Part shown: in pieces, positions 21,184 through 31,370 of the stretch
How positions within the stretch are numbered: the stretch's first letter is position 1
Layout: the number at the start of each line of letters is the position of its first letter
Assembly (NCBI GenBank): GCA_030782805.1
Contig: JARJPL010000637.1
Coordinates: 36,667-100,666, forward strand
Length of the DNA: 64,000 nt
Reading direction: 5' to 3'
Source: Aschersonia sp. MBC 622
Taxonomy: Eukaryota; Ascomycota; Sordariomycetes; Hypocreales; Clavicipitaceae
Program-made: the position numbers and the translations under genes
The notes under the pieces: model-generated
Told to the model about the DNA's origin: nothing
Database searches by the model: none
What the model saw: only the letters and a program-made list of their open reading frames with translations

Positions 21184-22387
21184 CTCTAACACACGCCTGA
21201 AGCTCTTGAAGCTCTTGAAAAGATTATCTACACTTCTAGACGAGAAATTCTTTTATAAGTTGCGACGCGTTCCCGCACAGGTACCCCTGATCGCCATCAG
21301 GCGACGCCTAACGTAGCAAGTCATCTGTCCTATGGAATGGACAGTCGCTCTTCGGGAAGGCGGGCCATTGTCGAAATCAATACAACCACCTATATTCATG
21401 CCATTTCGGCAAATATCCAAGCGCAAGGAGAAAGATTTTGCGGATCTTGGTCATAGCGACACGAATTTACCGCAACCAAGGCTTTCACCGAGAGTCAGCA
21501 CGCACATACTAAAAAAGAATCTTCTTCTTCGTCTTTTCTGTTGTGCAGTCTCATGACAAGAGTGATCCTGGACGAAAATTCACTAGAGGGTTGTATTGCA
21601 GCTATGCGACCAGGTCATGAGTTCCATTTGTGTTGAGCGGCATGTGCCAACTGGCATAGATGCCAATATTGGCACACAGCCTATCGTCTAATTAGACTCT
21701 ACATCAGTCATCAGGTAAATAGTGTGACTCGCTAGTTTTTGATGGCAATGCACCAGCGATTTGGATGTCGCGAATTTGAGAGCTCCCCTCTAGACCATAT
21801 AGTTATTGGCCCGCTTGCGCCGAATCCTCAAGCGACACAGTAAGTTAGCTTTCGTCGTGCATGGGATTCACAAGGGCTGACCTGATACGATAGGATAAAT
21901 CAAGTTCGAGGATAATTTCCTCCAGAGTCGCCGACATTTATCGTGACACGCGACTGTATACTCTATCAGTTTGTGCATTGCGCAATTGGACAGACTCGGT
22001 GCTATACATTAAGTAGGTAATAAGTTGGCGTGGTGCTTAGCCCTCGTGCCTGCCTTCTTGGTCGTAAGTATCATTATGTGCTCATGCGCTCCCAAATCTT
22101 GGCGTTGTGGCCTTGATGACCGGAGGAGCCATCGCAAGCCTTATGTTGCATTTTCCCTGCGTCTTGCTCCCAAAACCCGATGTAGTGCCTCCCCAAGGCC
22201 GGCCTACATTTACTGGTGCTGACCATGGGGTTTGGCTTGGCGCGAAGCTATTGAGCAGAACCGGTTCTCGAGGACTAGAAATGCTGCGATTACCCAAGAT
22301 ATCGATATATAATGGAAAACCATGGATCAATATAATGTAGAAACCGAGTTATTTGACGATCCAATTTGATATATTTTAAACCTGAAT
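21184..22387. other. Intergenic region between divergent phosphatase and GH43 genes
   Basis: This 1.2 kb holds the two promoters and no gene. A minus-strand TATAAAA lies at 21251-21257. Near 21645-21678 several TGCCAA/TTGGCA half-sites lie close together in both orientations (GTGCCAACTGGCA, then TGCCAATATTGGCA). This could be a regulator-binding cluster, but that is only a guess. Confidence 0.4.
21251..21257 (-). promoter_or_regulatory. TATA box of the metallophosphoesterase gene
   Basis: The minus strand reads CTTATAAAAG here, about 70 bp before the ATG at 21183. It is the only good TATA match in the region. Confidence 0.5.
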
Positions 22388-23531
22388 ATGACAAGTCTTG
22401 TCTATTTTCTCTTTACTATCGGCGCTGTCGCGGCTCCCTGGCCATCTACGGTCAGACCAGCGCTGTCGATGCGCAATATTACCCGCATGACAATGGACAT
22501 GCAAGGCAGGGCTCTCTCTGGACCGCAAATTGGTGGTGTAAATTTTCCTGACCCAACTCTGATTTGGGGCGACGGCTCGTAAGCAGTTCTGTCACCGGCA
22601 CAGCAACTGGTCAACTGACACCGTGTACAGCTGGAAGGCAATGAGCACCTCGTCGGATGGGAAAGGTGTGCCTATTGCGACTTCAGAAGATTCTTTTGAC
22701 TGGAATTTGACACCAAATGATGCGCTGCCTGACAAAGGCCCCTGGGTTGATCCTAATGACCAGTCTGTGTGGGCGCCGGATCTGAGCCAGAACGCAAGTT
22801 GACCGACTTCTCTTCTGCAGCTATATCCTGCGGTGCTAACTATCAAGTCATAGGATGCTGGAGTTTATGTCATGTACTATGCTGCTCGTAGGTATAGCGG
22901 AAGCCACTGCATTGGCGCCGCCACCTCTAATACCGTCATGGGTCCCTATACACCTCAAAATCAACCTTTGGTCTGCGACGATGACAACGGGAGTGTCATT
23001 GACCCATCCGGGTATGATGATGGGAACGATCGGTGGCTGGTGTGGAAAGTGGACGGCAACAGCAAGGGTGGCGCAACAACCTGCCAGCCCGGAATTCCTA
23101 GTGGCGATTACATTCCTACACCCATCAAAATTCAGAGAATGAATCGTGATGGGCTGACACTGCTCGACGCTCCAAATACCATACTGGAAAACGAGGGCCG
23201 CAGCAATGACGGGGTTGTCGAAGCAGCCAGCCTGTACAAGGTCCCCGGTGGTGACTTTGTTGTGTTTTACAGCGCACACTGCTTCTCTAGCGACGATTAC
23301 GACATCGAGTATGCTTGGTCTAGCACAGTCGATGGAAAGTATGAGGACCGTAGAATTCTGTTCCGTAGCGCCGATCATATCGGAATCTATGGGCCAGGTC
23401 ACTGCGACATTGACCCGAATGGTGTCAATATGGTTTTTCATGGCCGTGAGAATCCCAACGATGGCCAGGCTGCTCGTGTTCTCTATAGCGCAACTCTGCA
23501 CTTTGATGGGCGCAATATTCAACCTTATTAG
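22388..23531 (+). CDS. Secreted GH43-family glycoside hydrolase
   Basis: Three exons (22388-22578, 22631-22793, 22854-23531) encode 343 aa. A signal peptide (MTSLVYFLFTIGAVAAPWPS) precedes a five-bladed propeller enzyme. The GH43 triad is visible: Asp55 in FPDPTLIW (base), Asp168 in VIDPSGYDD (pKa modulator) and Glu241 in VVEAASLYK (acid). GH43 enzymes release arabinose, xylose or related sugars from plant polysaccharides outside the cell. The subfamily cannot be fixed here; arabinanase or beta-xylosidase/arabinofuranosidase are likely. The second intron (22794-22853) has a GC donor (GCAAGT) and a GCTAAC branch site. No GT donor keeps the frame. It is convergent with an alpha-glucoside-type transporter, so the pair may serve sugar scavenging. 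Confidence 0.92.
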
Positions 23532-23723
23532 TATGAGTATAAACTTCTGAAGTAGTATTCACACAAAAACATATCTCGATCATCATATATCAAACTCTCG
23601 TCTCTACAGCTGTATCGTGGCTGTGTTGGCTGTATTTGAGATCTCGAGCAGAGCGTAACATAATTTTCGAGTTTGTGACGACCATACCCAATTTCGGATC
23701 TATAGTCTCGCTCAATTACAATA

Positions 23724-25380
23724 CTATGCGGTCGTGCGTTTTTCATCCGCTTCAGCAACCAAGTCATAGCTCGCGAACTTGCGTGCGGGTACACGTCTCT
23801 GGAACAATATGTCCAATTCTTCATATGTCCGGCCCTGTGACTCGGGTAAGCGGAAAAGGCACCAGACAAAGCAGCTGAAGCTAATCCCGCCAAAAAGAAA
23901 GCCAGTTTTGCCGCCCCAATTGGCCTTTTCGCTGTTGAGGAGAATGGGCATGACTACCATGGTGACAACATTAGCCGCAGATTGGACGGCGGTCGAAATG
24001 GCAATGGTTTTCTCGCGAAGTCGGGTTGCGGATATCTCAGAGATGATCACGAAGCAGATCGGGCCAACCGAGCTCTGGTAGATGAATGTCCAGATATCCA
24101 TGAGCGTGGCAAGTGCCCAGATAGCGCCAGTATTATGCCGAGGAATTGCCAAAGCCCCAATGATGAATAGCAGAACAGTCATGATTCCAAGGCCGGCGGT
24201 GTAGATTGTCCTTCTGCCAAGTAGGAAATAGTTCATCAGCGGCCACGAGAGAATAGTGCCGACAAAGCCTAGAGCAGTATTGCCAACACCCATGTCAAAG
24301 GCTTTGTCACTTGGAAGCCCAGCTTGCTTAAAAAAGTAATTGGCGTAGCCGATGAGAGGGTTGCCACCAATGACCTGGATCAGGTATACCATGACAGAAA
24401 TCTCGGTTCGAATGAGGTTGGAGCCCTTGAAGCAGTCCCGATACGAGGTCGACTCCTCGCATTCACGCTCTAACCGATCAGTCTGTTCGATCCCTAGCAA
24501 TATCTTTTCAATATCTGGATTGTGCTTGGCGGAAGTGAGCCTGAGTAGCGACTTGCGTGCGTCGTCTCTGCGGCCGCAGCGGACCAGCCAATACGGACTC
24601 TCGGGAGCAAATCCAAGACCGGCGAGCAGCACCACGGGCCAGACCCATTGAACAGCCTATTCGGAGTTAGCGAAAATCTTACAAACCAGAAGAATCTCTT
24701 ACGAAAGGTGCTCTGTATGCCCACTGGTCCAGACGACTCTCAACACCAGCCGCGCAGCCTTGGCCGATGAATTGACCAATGACAAAGGCCAGATTGACGG
24801 AAGCAGTCAGAAAGCCGCGGAGTACGACAGGACATACTTCTGAGGCATACGTAGGAGCAATCACGACGTAAAAGCCGTATGTAAGACCGCCGACAACTTC
24901 GCCCGCGCACAGCATAGCCGTGGACGTGGCAAAGAATTGCATAAAGACAAAGCCAATGGACCATACGCAGCACATGGCCAGTGTCAGCCGGCGACCGAAA
25001 TACTGAAGTGGATAACCGCACGCCAAGGCTCCGAGTACTTGTCCGATCGGATTCCCCATACCGAGGCCCGTCTGCCATGCGGCGGCGACTTCGTACTTGA
25101 CCGTACCGTCAGACTTGACGATGCGGTCTCCGTATTTAAGCTGAAAGGCGGGTAGGGCATAAAATGAGGTGATGATCTGGCCATCAAAACCAGCCATGAC
25201 GACGGCGATGCAGAAGAACATAGCCCAAAAGGTAGCCTTGGGGTACATGCGCACCGCAGCCCAGAAACCGAGCTGGTGCTCAGCGACGGTGAGGTCGCGT
25301 GTCGCATCGATTTCAGGCGCGACGCCAGCATTGGTTCCCTTGCGCACGACCTCGATGTTTCCATCTGATGGTTTTTCCAT
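23724..25380 (-). CDS. MFS sugar transporter, alpha-glucoside (maltose) permease type
   Basis: Two exons (24703-25380, 23724-24656) across a 46-nt intron give 536 aa, typical for fungal hexose/alpha-glucoside symporters. Signature blocks are GFDGQIITSFYALPAFQLKYG in the first membrane segment region, GRRLT after helix 3, PESPYWLVRCGR before the central loop, and PESQGRTYEELD after the last helix. Twelve hydrophobic segments can be traced with cytosolic N- and C-termini. Proteins of this branch import maltose, isomaltose, sucrose or related alpha-glucosides with protons across the plasma membrane. Helix 7 carries QVIGGNPLIGYANYFFKQAG, in the position of the family sugar-binding motif. It is 192 bp from the end of the GH43 gene, tail to tail. 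The substrate is inferred from family only. Confidence 0.9.
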
Positions 25381-26190
25381 GGCGCCTGATGATTGCAGCG
25401 TTGGGTTGAACGCCTTGCGGCGTCCGTCGCCGATTTATAAAGACCATGATCGACATGTTGTACACCAACTAACTCCCTAGGTCCGTCCTTTACCGGGCAT
25501 AGGAGCACAAAAGAAAATCCCGCTGGCTGATGCTACGTTGTAGTGAAGTTTACGCCCAACATTCCGAACTTTGCCGGTCATTCTAACTATGGGTGGCCGG
25601 AAAACGCCAACCCAAATTAGCGAAAGAATGCTACAATACGGCCAACGTCCAAGGCGCTCGGTGTCAGATGGGAAGAAGCTACTTGTGGTGGGCTCCATGA
25701 TCAGCATACGGTCACCCTAATGATTTCTCGTCGGAAGACGGCCCTGCGCCTGCACTCGTTAATGATGGCAAAGATCGTGCTACTGAAAGTCCTTGGCAAA
25801 CCCAGCTGGGATGCAATTGCCCATGTTCCACTTAAAGGCGTTGGTGCATAAACCTGATGTCTGTTGCGTCGAAAACGTCCCAGGAGTGGTCGCGACACGA
25901 AGCTTGTCACAAGCCGTTGCCAAAATCGCCGGTGCAACTTTTCAAGACAAACATCATCAGCATTGAAGAGCAGCATAAACATCATCAGCATTGAAGAGCA
26001 GCATATCACTGTTTCTCGCTATGACTGCATGGCGAGTCACTGCAGCATCGAGCGCCACCCATCAATCACGGTGTGAATCATTACCCCACCAGGCCTTCAC
26101 GCTCGAAAGAAACGTTGTCGCAAATGCTTCGAATATAAAGAACTTCTCGGCCATACGCACAGCTTCACGGATACCATAAGAAAATTAAAA
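25381..26190. other. Intergenic region with a tandem duplication
   Basis: This 0.8 kb lies between the divergent transporter and NADAR genes. It holds no gene; its main feature is a perfect 28-bp tandem duplication about 190 bp before the NADAR ATG. Confidence 0.5.
25949..26004. repeat. Perfect 28-bp direct tandem duplication
   Basis: The unit starting AAACATCATCAGCATTGAAG is repeated head-to-tail without change (25949-25976 and 25977-26004). Each copy contains ATCATCAGCATTGAAGAGCAGCAT-type CAGCA/CATCA motifs. It lies in the promoter of the downstream gene. Confidence 0.9.
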
Positions 26191-26776
26191 ATGGAAGCAG
26201 TGTACTTCTGGCGAGAGTCAGAACCTGAGCTGGGCTGGCTGTCGCAGTGGTATGACTGCCCATTTCGCGACGACGAGAACCCTGAGAGAATTTATCAGAC
26301 AGCAGAACAGTACGTTCAACTTATAATTCAGCAACTTCATTTAACCAGATAGTTACATGATGTACCAAAAAGCAATTCTGTTTGACGACAACGAAGCCGG
26401 TGAGGAGATTCTCGCGGCGGATAGCCCCCGAAAGGTCAAGGCACTAGGCCGCAAGGTTAAGGGCTTCAGCGACAAGAAGTGGACGGCCAACAGAGAGGTA
26501 ATTGTGCGCAAGGGAAACCTCCTAAAATTCACAAATGCTGTGACAGAGAAGGGTCTTTGCAAGGGCACTACGGAAGACAGCGCCCCGATTGAGGGTTCAC
26601 TCATGGACATGCTGCTAGCGACGGGAACCAAGGAGCTGGTCGAGGCGAGCCCGACGGATCGCATCTGGGGAGTAGGATACAGCGCGAGGAATGCACCGGC
26701 AAACCGAGCGAAATGGGGGGAGAATTTACTTGGCAAGGTGCTCATGGAGGTGAGGGAGGTGCTGCGACAGACCTGA
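26191..26776 (+). CDS. NADAR/YbiA-like (DUF1768) protein
   Basis: Two exons (26191-26309, 26353-26776) across a 43-nt intron give 180 aa, a normal length for a single NADAR domain. The conserved blocks are in order: FWRESEPELGWLSQWYDCPF near the N-terminus, TAEHYMMYQKAILFDD across the junction, WTANREVIVRKGNLLKFTNA in the middle, and ATGTKELVEASPTDRIWGVGYS near the C-terminus. These match the YbiA/RibX family. Bacterial and plant members hydrolyse the N-glycosidic bond of reactive riboflavin intermediates, and some NADAR proteins remove ADP-ribose from guanine bases. Which applies here is unknown. There is no signal peptide; it is probably cytosolic or nuclear. The start at 26191 follows an A-rich leader. 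Family call is strong. Confidence 0.92.
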
Positions 26777-27117
26777 GGCCAGCCTGATGGAGGTGATGGG
26801 CGGCTGTGCTGACAGACAGCAATTCGCAACACGAAGTATCTATTCCAAAAGTATTGCTACCAGCTTGTTCCAAATACGTTCAAGATAATATCAACGTAAC
26901 TTGATTGAGAACAATCCCTGGATGCAGTGGTAATATGTTGATTCTATCCCAACCCATGATGCGCGTAGAGCGGTGTTCTGGTATTACATGACCCATGCCC
27001 AATGCAGAGCTCGCTTATATTGTACAGTATTATAACAAGGCCAACTTCCAACCTTTCTGCACTCATTTTTTGCGTTATCACCTGTCGCCCCTCATCCGCC
27101 TACGTTCCTCCCACGCC
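26777..27117. other. Intergenic 3' regions
   Basis: This 340 bp separates the 3' ends of the NADAR (plus) and TIM44 (minus) genes. I see no gene or notable repeat. Confidence 0.5.
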
Positions 27118-28674
27118 TTAGTACCAATCACGCCCGCTCTTTTGCATCTCAATGAGACGCCATCCTCTGGTCTCGGGATTATTGACATCCTCGGGCACAC
27201 GCGTGACGCCAATAGCATATGTAACCAGTTGCACCTTATCCTCCATGCCCGCTGCCAGCTCGTTGGTCTTGGCGTTGCGGTACACGTGAACCTCTTGGGT
27301 TCGGCAGGTAATGATGAAGACGGGCACCTCGCCAGGGTCGAGCATGCGGGCGCGCAGTATATCGACGTTGCGAATGTCGAGAATGCGGCCGTCCGACTTC
27401 ATGCCGGCCTGCAAATACTGCTTGGTCAACGCCTCATATACTGAGTACTGAGCCGCCGACAGCCACAGCTTCAGCGTCTCGGTGTCGCCCTTGACATAGG
27501 CGTCAAGCACCTCAGGCAGGATATATTCGCGCAGCTCTTGAAGAAAAGCCTCGTTTTGGAAGCTGGGGTCCATTTCGCGGAATTTTTTGACAACCATGGC
27601 CGTCTCATTTTCGGCAAACCAGCCACCGATGCGATCGGTGATGCTGCGGGCGGTCGAAACTAGAGGGTTTTCGGACTCTTCGTATTTTCCCTTCATGCTG
27701 AAAATACCTTGAACGAACTTGTTTTGGTCACGGAAGTCTCGCCAAGCCTCTTTCCACGCGGCATCCTTGTGCAAAGTGACGCTGGTACCAGCCTCGGGGT
27801 CTTCTTGGAGGACTTCCTGGGGCTGTTTTTTGGCGCGAAGCTCTCTACGTCGCCGACGCTCTTCTTTTTCTATCCATCCGCCGTAGCGCGAGGAGCTGCC
27901 GTCATCAATGACATCCTTGACGTTTTTATAGGCTTCGGTATCGCGGATGGGTTTGGTGGCCTTGTCCATGGCATCACCGGTGACGTTTGCGGCCTTGCGG
28001 ACACCCTTCATAACAGGTGTTTCCCAAGTCCAGGAGGCACCTTTGCCAATCGCACCTGCTGTTGACTTGATGGCACTGGCAGCGGTGGACGAAACAGCAC
28101 CAGTAGACTTCTCGTAAGCTTCGCGTGTTCTGCGAACGGCTTCGCTCTCGCTGAACTGATGGGCGGCGGCGCCAATTTGCTTGGTCGACTCGTTCCATTC
28201 CTTAGAAGCCTGGAATTCAGTGTTCATGGTTTCCATGAATACTTGCCAGGGAGTCTTGTCGCCATGAGGTGGGGGAGGGGCATTGGGTTCATTTTCCTTG
28301 CCATCTTTGCCCTCTGTTTTGCCGCTCGCTTCCTCGTTCACATCCTCCTTTGTTTCTTCCTTGGCTTCCTCCTTAGCTTCGGATTCCTCTCGGGCGTCCG
28401 GGGCCGGTTTGGGCTCCTTTGTCTTTGTCTTTGTCTTGGTTCTCGCGCTCGACTTTTCCTGTAGCCTCGCGCTGGTGTAAATCAGTCGGCCTCCGAACGA
28501 TCGGATTTCGCACGGAAGTAATTGCGACCGTAGAGGCGTCTGGATTGCGCAAATCGTCTGCGCAGGGAGCGTCTGCGCGACGCGACTCTGGGCAAGCCGC
28601 CGGAATGTGGGATTTACCAGGCGTCTAGACAAGGGTTTCTCAGCCTTGCCGGCGCTTCGAATGACGGCATTCAT
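27118..28674 (-). CDS. TIM44: Mitochondrial import subunit Tim44
   Basis: A single exon gives 518 aa from the ATG at 28674. The N-terminus is a basic, acid-poor mitochondrial targeting sequence (MNAVIRSAGKAEKPLSRRLV). A long charged coiled region follows (about 85-130, rich in K/E repeats). The middle part has the TWETPVMKGVRKAA region, and the C-terminal Tim44-like domain includes FREMDPSFQNEAFLQELREY, LRARMLDPGEVPVFIITC and GWRLIEMQKSG. Tim44 sits on the matrix side of the TIM23 channel and anchors Hsp70 of the import motor. An in-frame ATG at 28716 would add 14 residues; 28674 gives the better targeting peptide. It shares a 160-bp bidirectional promoter with a mitochondrial ribosomal protein gene. 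Confidence 0.96.
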   Translation of the reverse strand: MNAVIRSAGKAEKPLSRRLVNPTFRRLAQSRVAQTLPAQTICAIQTPLRSQLLPCEIRSFGGRLIYTSARLQEKSSARTKTKTKTKEPKPAPDAREESEAKEEAKEETKEDVNEEASGKTEGKDGKENEPNAPPPPHGDKTPWQVFMETMNTEFQASKEWNESTKQIGAAAHQFSESEAVRRTREAYEKSTGAVSSTAASAIKSTAGAIGKGASWTWETPVMKGVRKAANVTGDAMDKATKPIRDTEAYKNVKDVIDDGSSSRYGGWIEKEERRRRRELRAKKQPQEVLQEDPEAGTSVTLHKDAAWKEAWRDFRDQNKFVQGIFSMKGKYEESENPLVSTARSITDRIGGWFAENETAMVVKKFREMDPSFQNEAFLQELREYILPEVLDAYVKGDTETLKLWLSAAQYSVYEALTKQYLQAGMKSDGRILDIRNVDILRARMLDPGEVPVFIITCRTQEVHVYRNAKTNELAAGMEDKVQLVTYAIGVTRVPEDVNNPETRGWRLIEMQKSGRDWY

Positions 28675-28834
28675 CCTTGAATACTGAGGATGAAATATTT
28701 GAAAGGAGAAAGTCATGGAAGACGCTAGCGATAGCGGGCCATATTTGCTGGAGAGCTAAGTTGAAAGGCCCGGGTAAACCGCGGTATCCCTTACAGTAGT
28801 GCCAGATGAAAATCAATCGCTGCCGCAAACTTGC
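28675..28834. promoter_or_regulatory. Bidirectional promoter of two mitochondrial protein genes
   Basis: Tim44 (minus) and the uS11m gene (plus) start only about 160 bp apart, head to head. No TATA box is seen in either direction, as is common for housekeeping pairs. Joint control of two nuclear-encoded mitochondrial proteins is likely but not shown. Confidence 0.5.
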
Positions 28835-29515
28835 ATGGCAATGCTTCAACATATCTGCGTCAACGAAATGCGGCCATTAACGCGGCTTGCCGCTTCGCGG
28901 TCTCTATCCCGCGCCAGCACCTTACCAATTCATTCCCGATGGCTTTCCCAGACGACTGCAAGATTAGAAGGACGATCCAGCACCGAGTCTATGCTGCAGA
29001 GCATCTACGGCGGAGCTCCCGCTGCGCAGCCACAAGACGCCCTCAGCAACCTGTCCAAAAGTATGGTGTTCGATTCGTTTGCGAGACGACCGGCCGAAAG
29101 GGGCGTGATGATGGGCAACGCACAACCCATCAAGGAGGATAGCTATGAGCCCTATCACCTGCATATCTATGCACACAAACATAACACACACGTCACATTC
29201 ACGCTGCCCAACAAGAACGCAGTGCTCTCGCTGGCGTGCGGCAACGTAGGTTTTAAAAAGAGCCGCCGCGGCACCTTCGACGCGGCTTACTCGCTAGCCA
29301 AGTATACCTTGGAGCGACTGGTTTACATGGGATATGCCACCAAGGTCAATCGAGTAGAGCTGTCTCTGCGTGGATTTGGCCAAGGACGAGATGCCACAAT
29401 TAAGGCTTTGATGAGCCCCGAAGGAGCTTTCATACGCGATAAGATTGTGCGTGTAACGGACGCCACGCGCGTCAAGTACGCCGGCACTCGCAGCCCTCCA
29501 AAGAGGCGACTATAA
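28835..29515 (+). CDS. MRPS18: Mitochondrial small-subunit ribosomal protein uS11m
   Basis: A single exon gives 226 aa from the ATG at 28835, or 215 aa from 28868. The latter start (MRPLTRLAASRSLSRAS) gives a cleaner mitochondrial targeting peptide, so the true start is uncertain. The C-terminal half is a uS11 domain: YHLHIYAHKHNTHVTFTLPN, SLACGNVGFKKSRRGTFDAA, YTLERLVYMGYATKVNRVEL, FGQGRDATIKALMSPEG, and the basic RVTDATRVKYAGTRSPPKRR tail. uS11 binds the platform of the small ribosomal subunit near the exit site. The long N-terminal extension is normal for fungal mitochondrial forms. Confidence 0.92.
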   Translation: MAMLQHICVNEMRPLTRLAASRSLSRASTLPIHSRWLSQTTARLEGRSSTESMLQSIYGGAPAAQPQDALSNLSKSMVFDSFARRPAERGVMMGNAQPIKEDSYEPYHLHIYAHKHNTHVTFTLPNKNAVLSLACGNVGFKKSRRGTFDAAYSLAKYTLERLVYMGYATKVNRVELSLRGFGQGRDATIKALMSPEGAFIRDKIVRVTDATRVKYAGTRSPPKRRL

Positions 29516-29748
29516 GGGGCGGTTGAGGAGGTGATAGAGACACTTTGAGAACGAGGACAGCAGGAAAATTGATAGCAACAAAAAGCGATGTTGCACATAT
29601 ACTGTACTATACATTTGTACCTTACGTTATTTCATATGGCTAGATCATAAATCCATGCCCATTACTACCATGCGCTTAAACTGCAGGTAACTACTAGGCT
29701 CATGGTGGGTATTCTCTCCAATGCACCAGACCTCGCGATTCCGCCACG

Positions 29749-30415
29749 CTACGAACGGGAACCGGGCGTGCTCGATCTCCTTCCGTCTTTCTGTAGCATT
29801 GTTGATCGCTCAGTCGCTTCCTCTGCCTCGTCGTCGGAGTCGAGAAGTTCGCCGTCGACAGCCGTGTGATCCGATGCTTCGAGCCAGTCCCTCGGCACGA
29901 GACAAGGTAACGCCTTGCCGATGCTGGCCGCTCTGTTGAGCCAGGCCGGCCCAGGGTCTCCGGTTAGAGCTTTACAAATATATGCGGTGAAATGATTGCA
30001 GTTTTTGCGCAGTAAATTGTGGTCGAGGCCGAGGAATTGTGCGCAGGCCGCATGAAGGGTCGCGTTGATCTCGTCTTCGGTGGCGAGCGTAAAGCCATGC
30101 AGCAGTTCGCAGCGAAACGAGCCACCCGGAGGCGGTGTCCTGGGTTTGGACCAAAAGACTCCGGAAACGCCACGTTTATTGTGTCCTCCATATGCATATT
30201 CGCGCCCGTTGATTACGACGCCCGAATGTAGAAACGACGTGCCAAACGTCCAAAGCATCGACGAGACCCGACCAGCCTATGCTGTCAGCGCGCGTTAGAA
30301 CAAAACTATGCCAACTTACAGGTAGCAGATCGTAAACATTAATGACTATTTCGGTTTTTTGTAGAGACAGCGTCGACCTGTGGCGGCCGACCGACTGCCT
30401 AGGCGTGCGAGACAT
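29749..30415 (-). CDS. DeSI/PPPDE-type thiol isopeptidase
   Basis: Two exons (30320-30415, 29749-30276) across a 43-nt intron give 207 aa. The junction restores INVYDLLP-AGRVSSMLWTFG. The catalytic pair of the PPPDE fold is visible: His in FLHSGVVINGREYAYGGH and Cys in LLRKNCNHFTAYIC. Family members (DeSI-1/2) remove SUMO or ubiquitin from proteins, or act as deubiquitinases or depalmitoylases; the fungal role is little known. The C-terminus is acidic (LLDSDDEAEEATE) then basic and Ser-rich, and looks disordered. The start at 30415 is the best ATG; one at 30460 would add a shapeless 15-residue leader. Confidence 0.92.
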
Positions 30416-31370
30416 TGTCGCTCGTCCGAGCGTAGCAGGGCGCGAATGCGGCGATGGCAACGATTGAATGCTTTTTCTGTGGATGGAATTTCAGTCGAAG
30501 AGGGTGGCAAATGCACCGCGAGGCTCGAATCGATGCTTGGTGCAATTTGAGGGATGGAGATGGGCAAGATGAACTTGTGTCTCGGACTGTCGTTGGCAGT
30601 GACGCAGCGAGTGACGCCACAGGTACTGCATGACTGGCGCCACAGTGGCTGTAAGTTACAGCACAACGGTGAACGATAAGGTGGTGATTGCATTTCGAAA
30701 GTCAAGCATGATGCACATTTGTCTATTTTATTTTCAAATAATCAGCAGTCAATCATGTCACGCATCAACGCCCATTGGAGAATACAATGCCGACAGCATC
30801 CTACACATGAGCCTACGCTGATACCAGGCGTTCGTGGCGTGAAACGACGAATGGCATCCACCGCCTTATTACGTTGTAGATCTTCTTTTCATATTCCCAA
30901 TGAGTCAAAAATCTAAGACGTTGATTTCTGACAATCGGTCTGGCGGCCCATCTTACTCAGCTCAAACCGCGCCAGCGCAAATGGCAGCCGATATTATCAG
31001 CCAGACACAAGTGAAATTCGCCCAATCGAGAAGAAAATTGCGCCACGTATCATTAGCTAGACGTGGCTTTCATGATTCCTGCAAGGCTTCCTTGCCCAGG
31101 AGATAACTGTGATAGCTGCTGGGCCCAAAGCTTCAGGCACGTAGCCCTAATCCGCCAGTAAACTGATGGACCAGCGGCCGAGAGTGTTATCGAACTATTC
31201 CCATACAGCTTCGGCGTGTGTCTGTTTGTTGAGCAGAATTACAAATAGTATTGATGAAGCGGAGCTCTTGGTGAAGGAATAGAAGGGCGGACACGTATAA
31301 AAACGGTGTCATGTATTGAAGAGAATCTCGAGCAGCTTAGGCACTTCTGCAGTTCAATCACACGGCAGCA
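30416..31370. other. Intergenic region, no gene supported
   Basis: This 0.95 kb separates the DeSI gene from the decayed secreted-protein gene. Short frames have no recognisable motif. TATAAAAA at 31296-31303 is about 70 bp before the pseudogene ATG and looks like its surviving core promoter. Confidence 0.45.
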
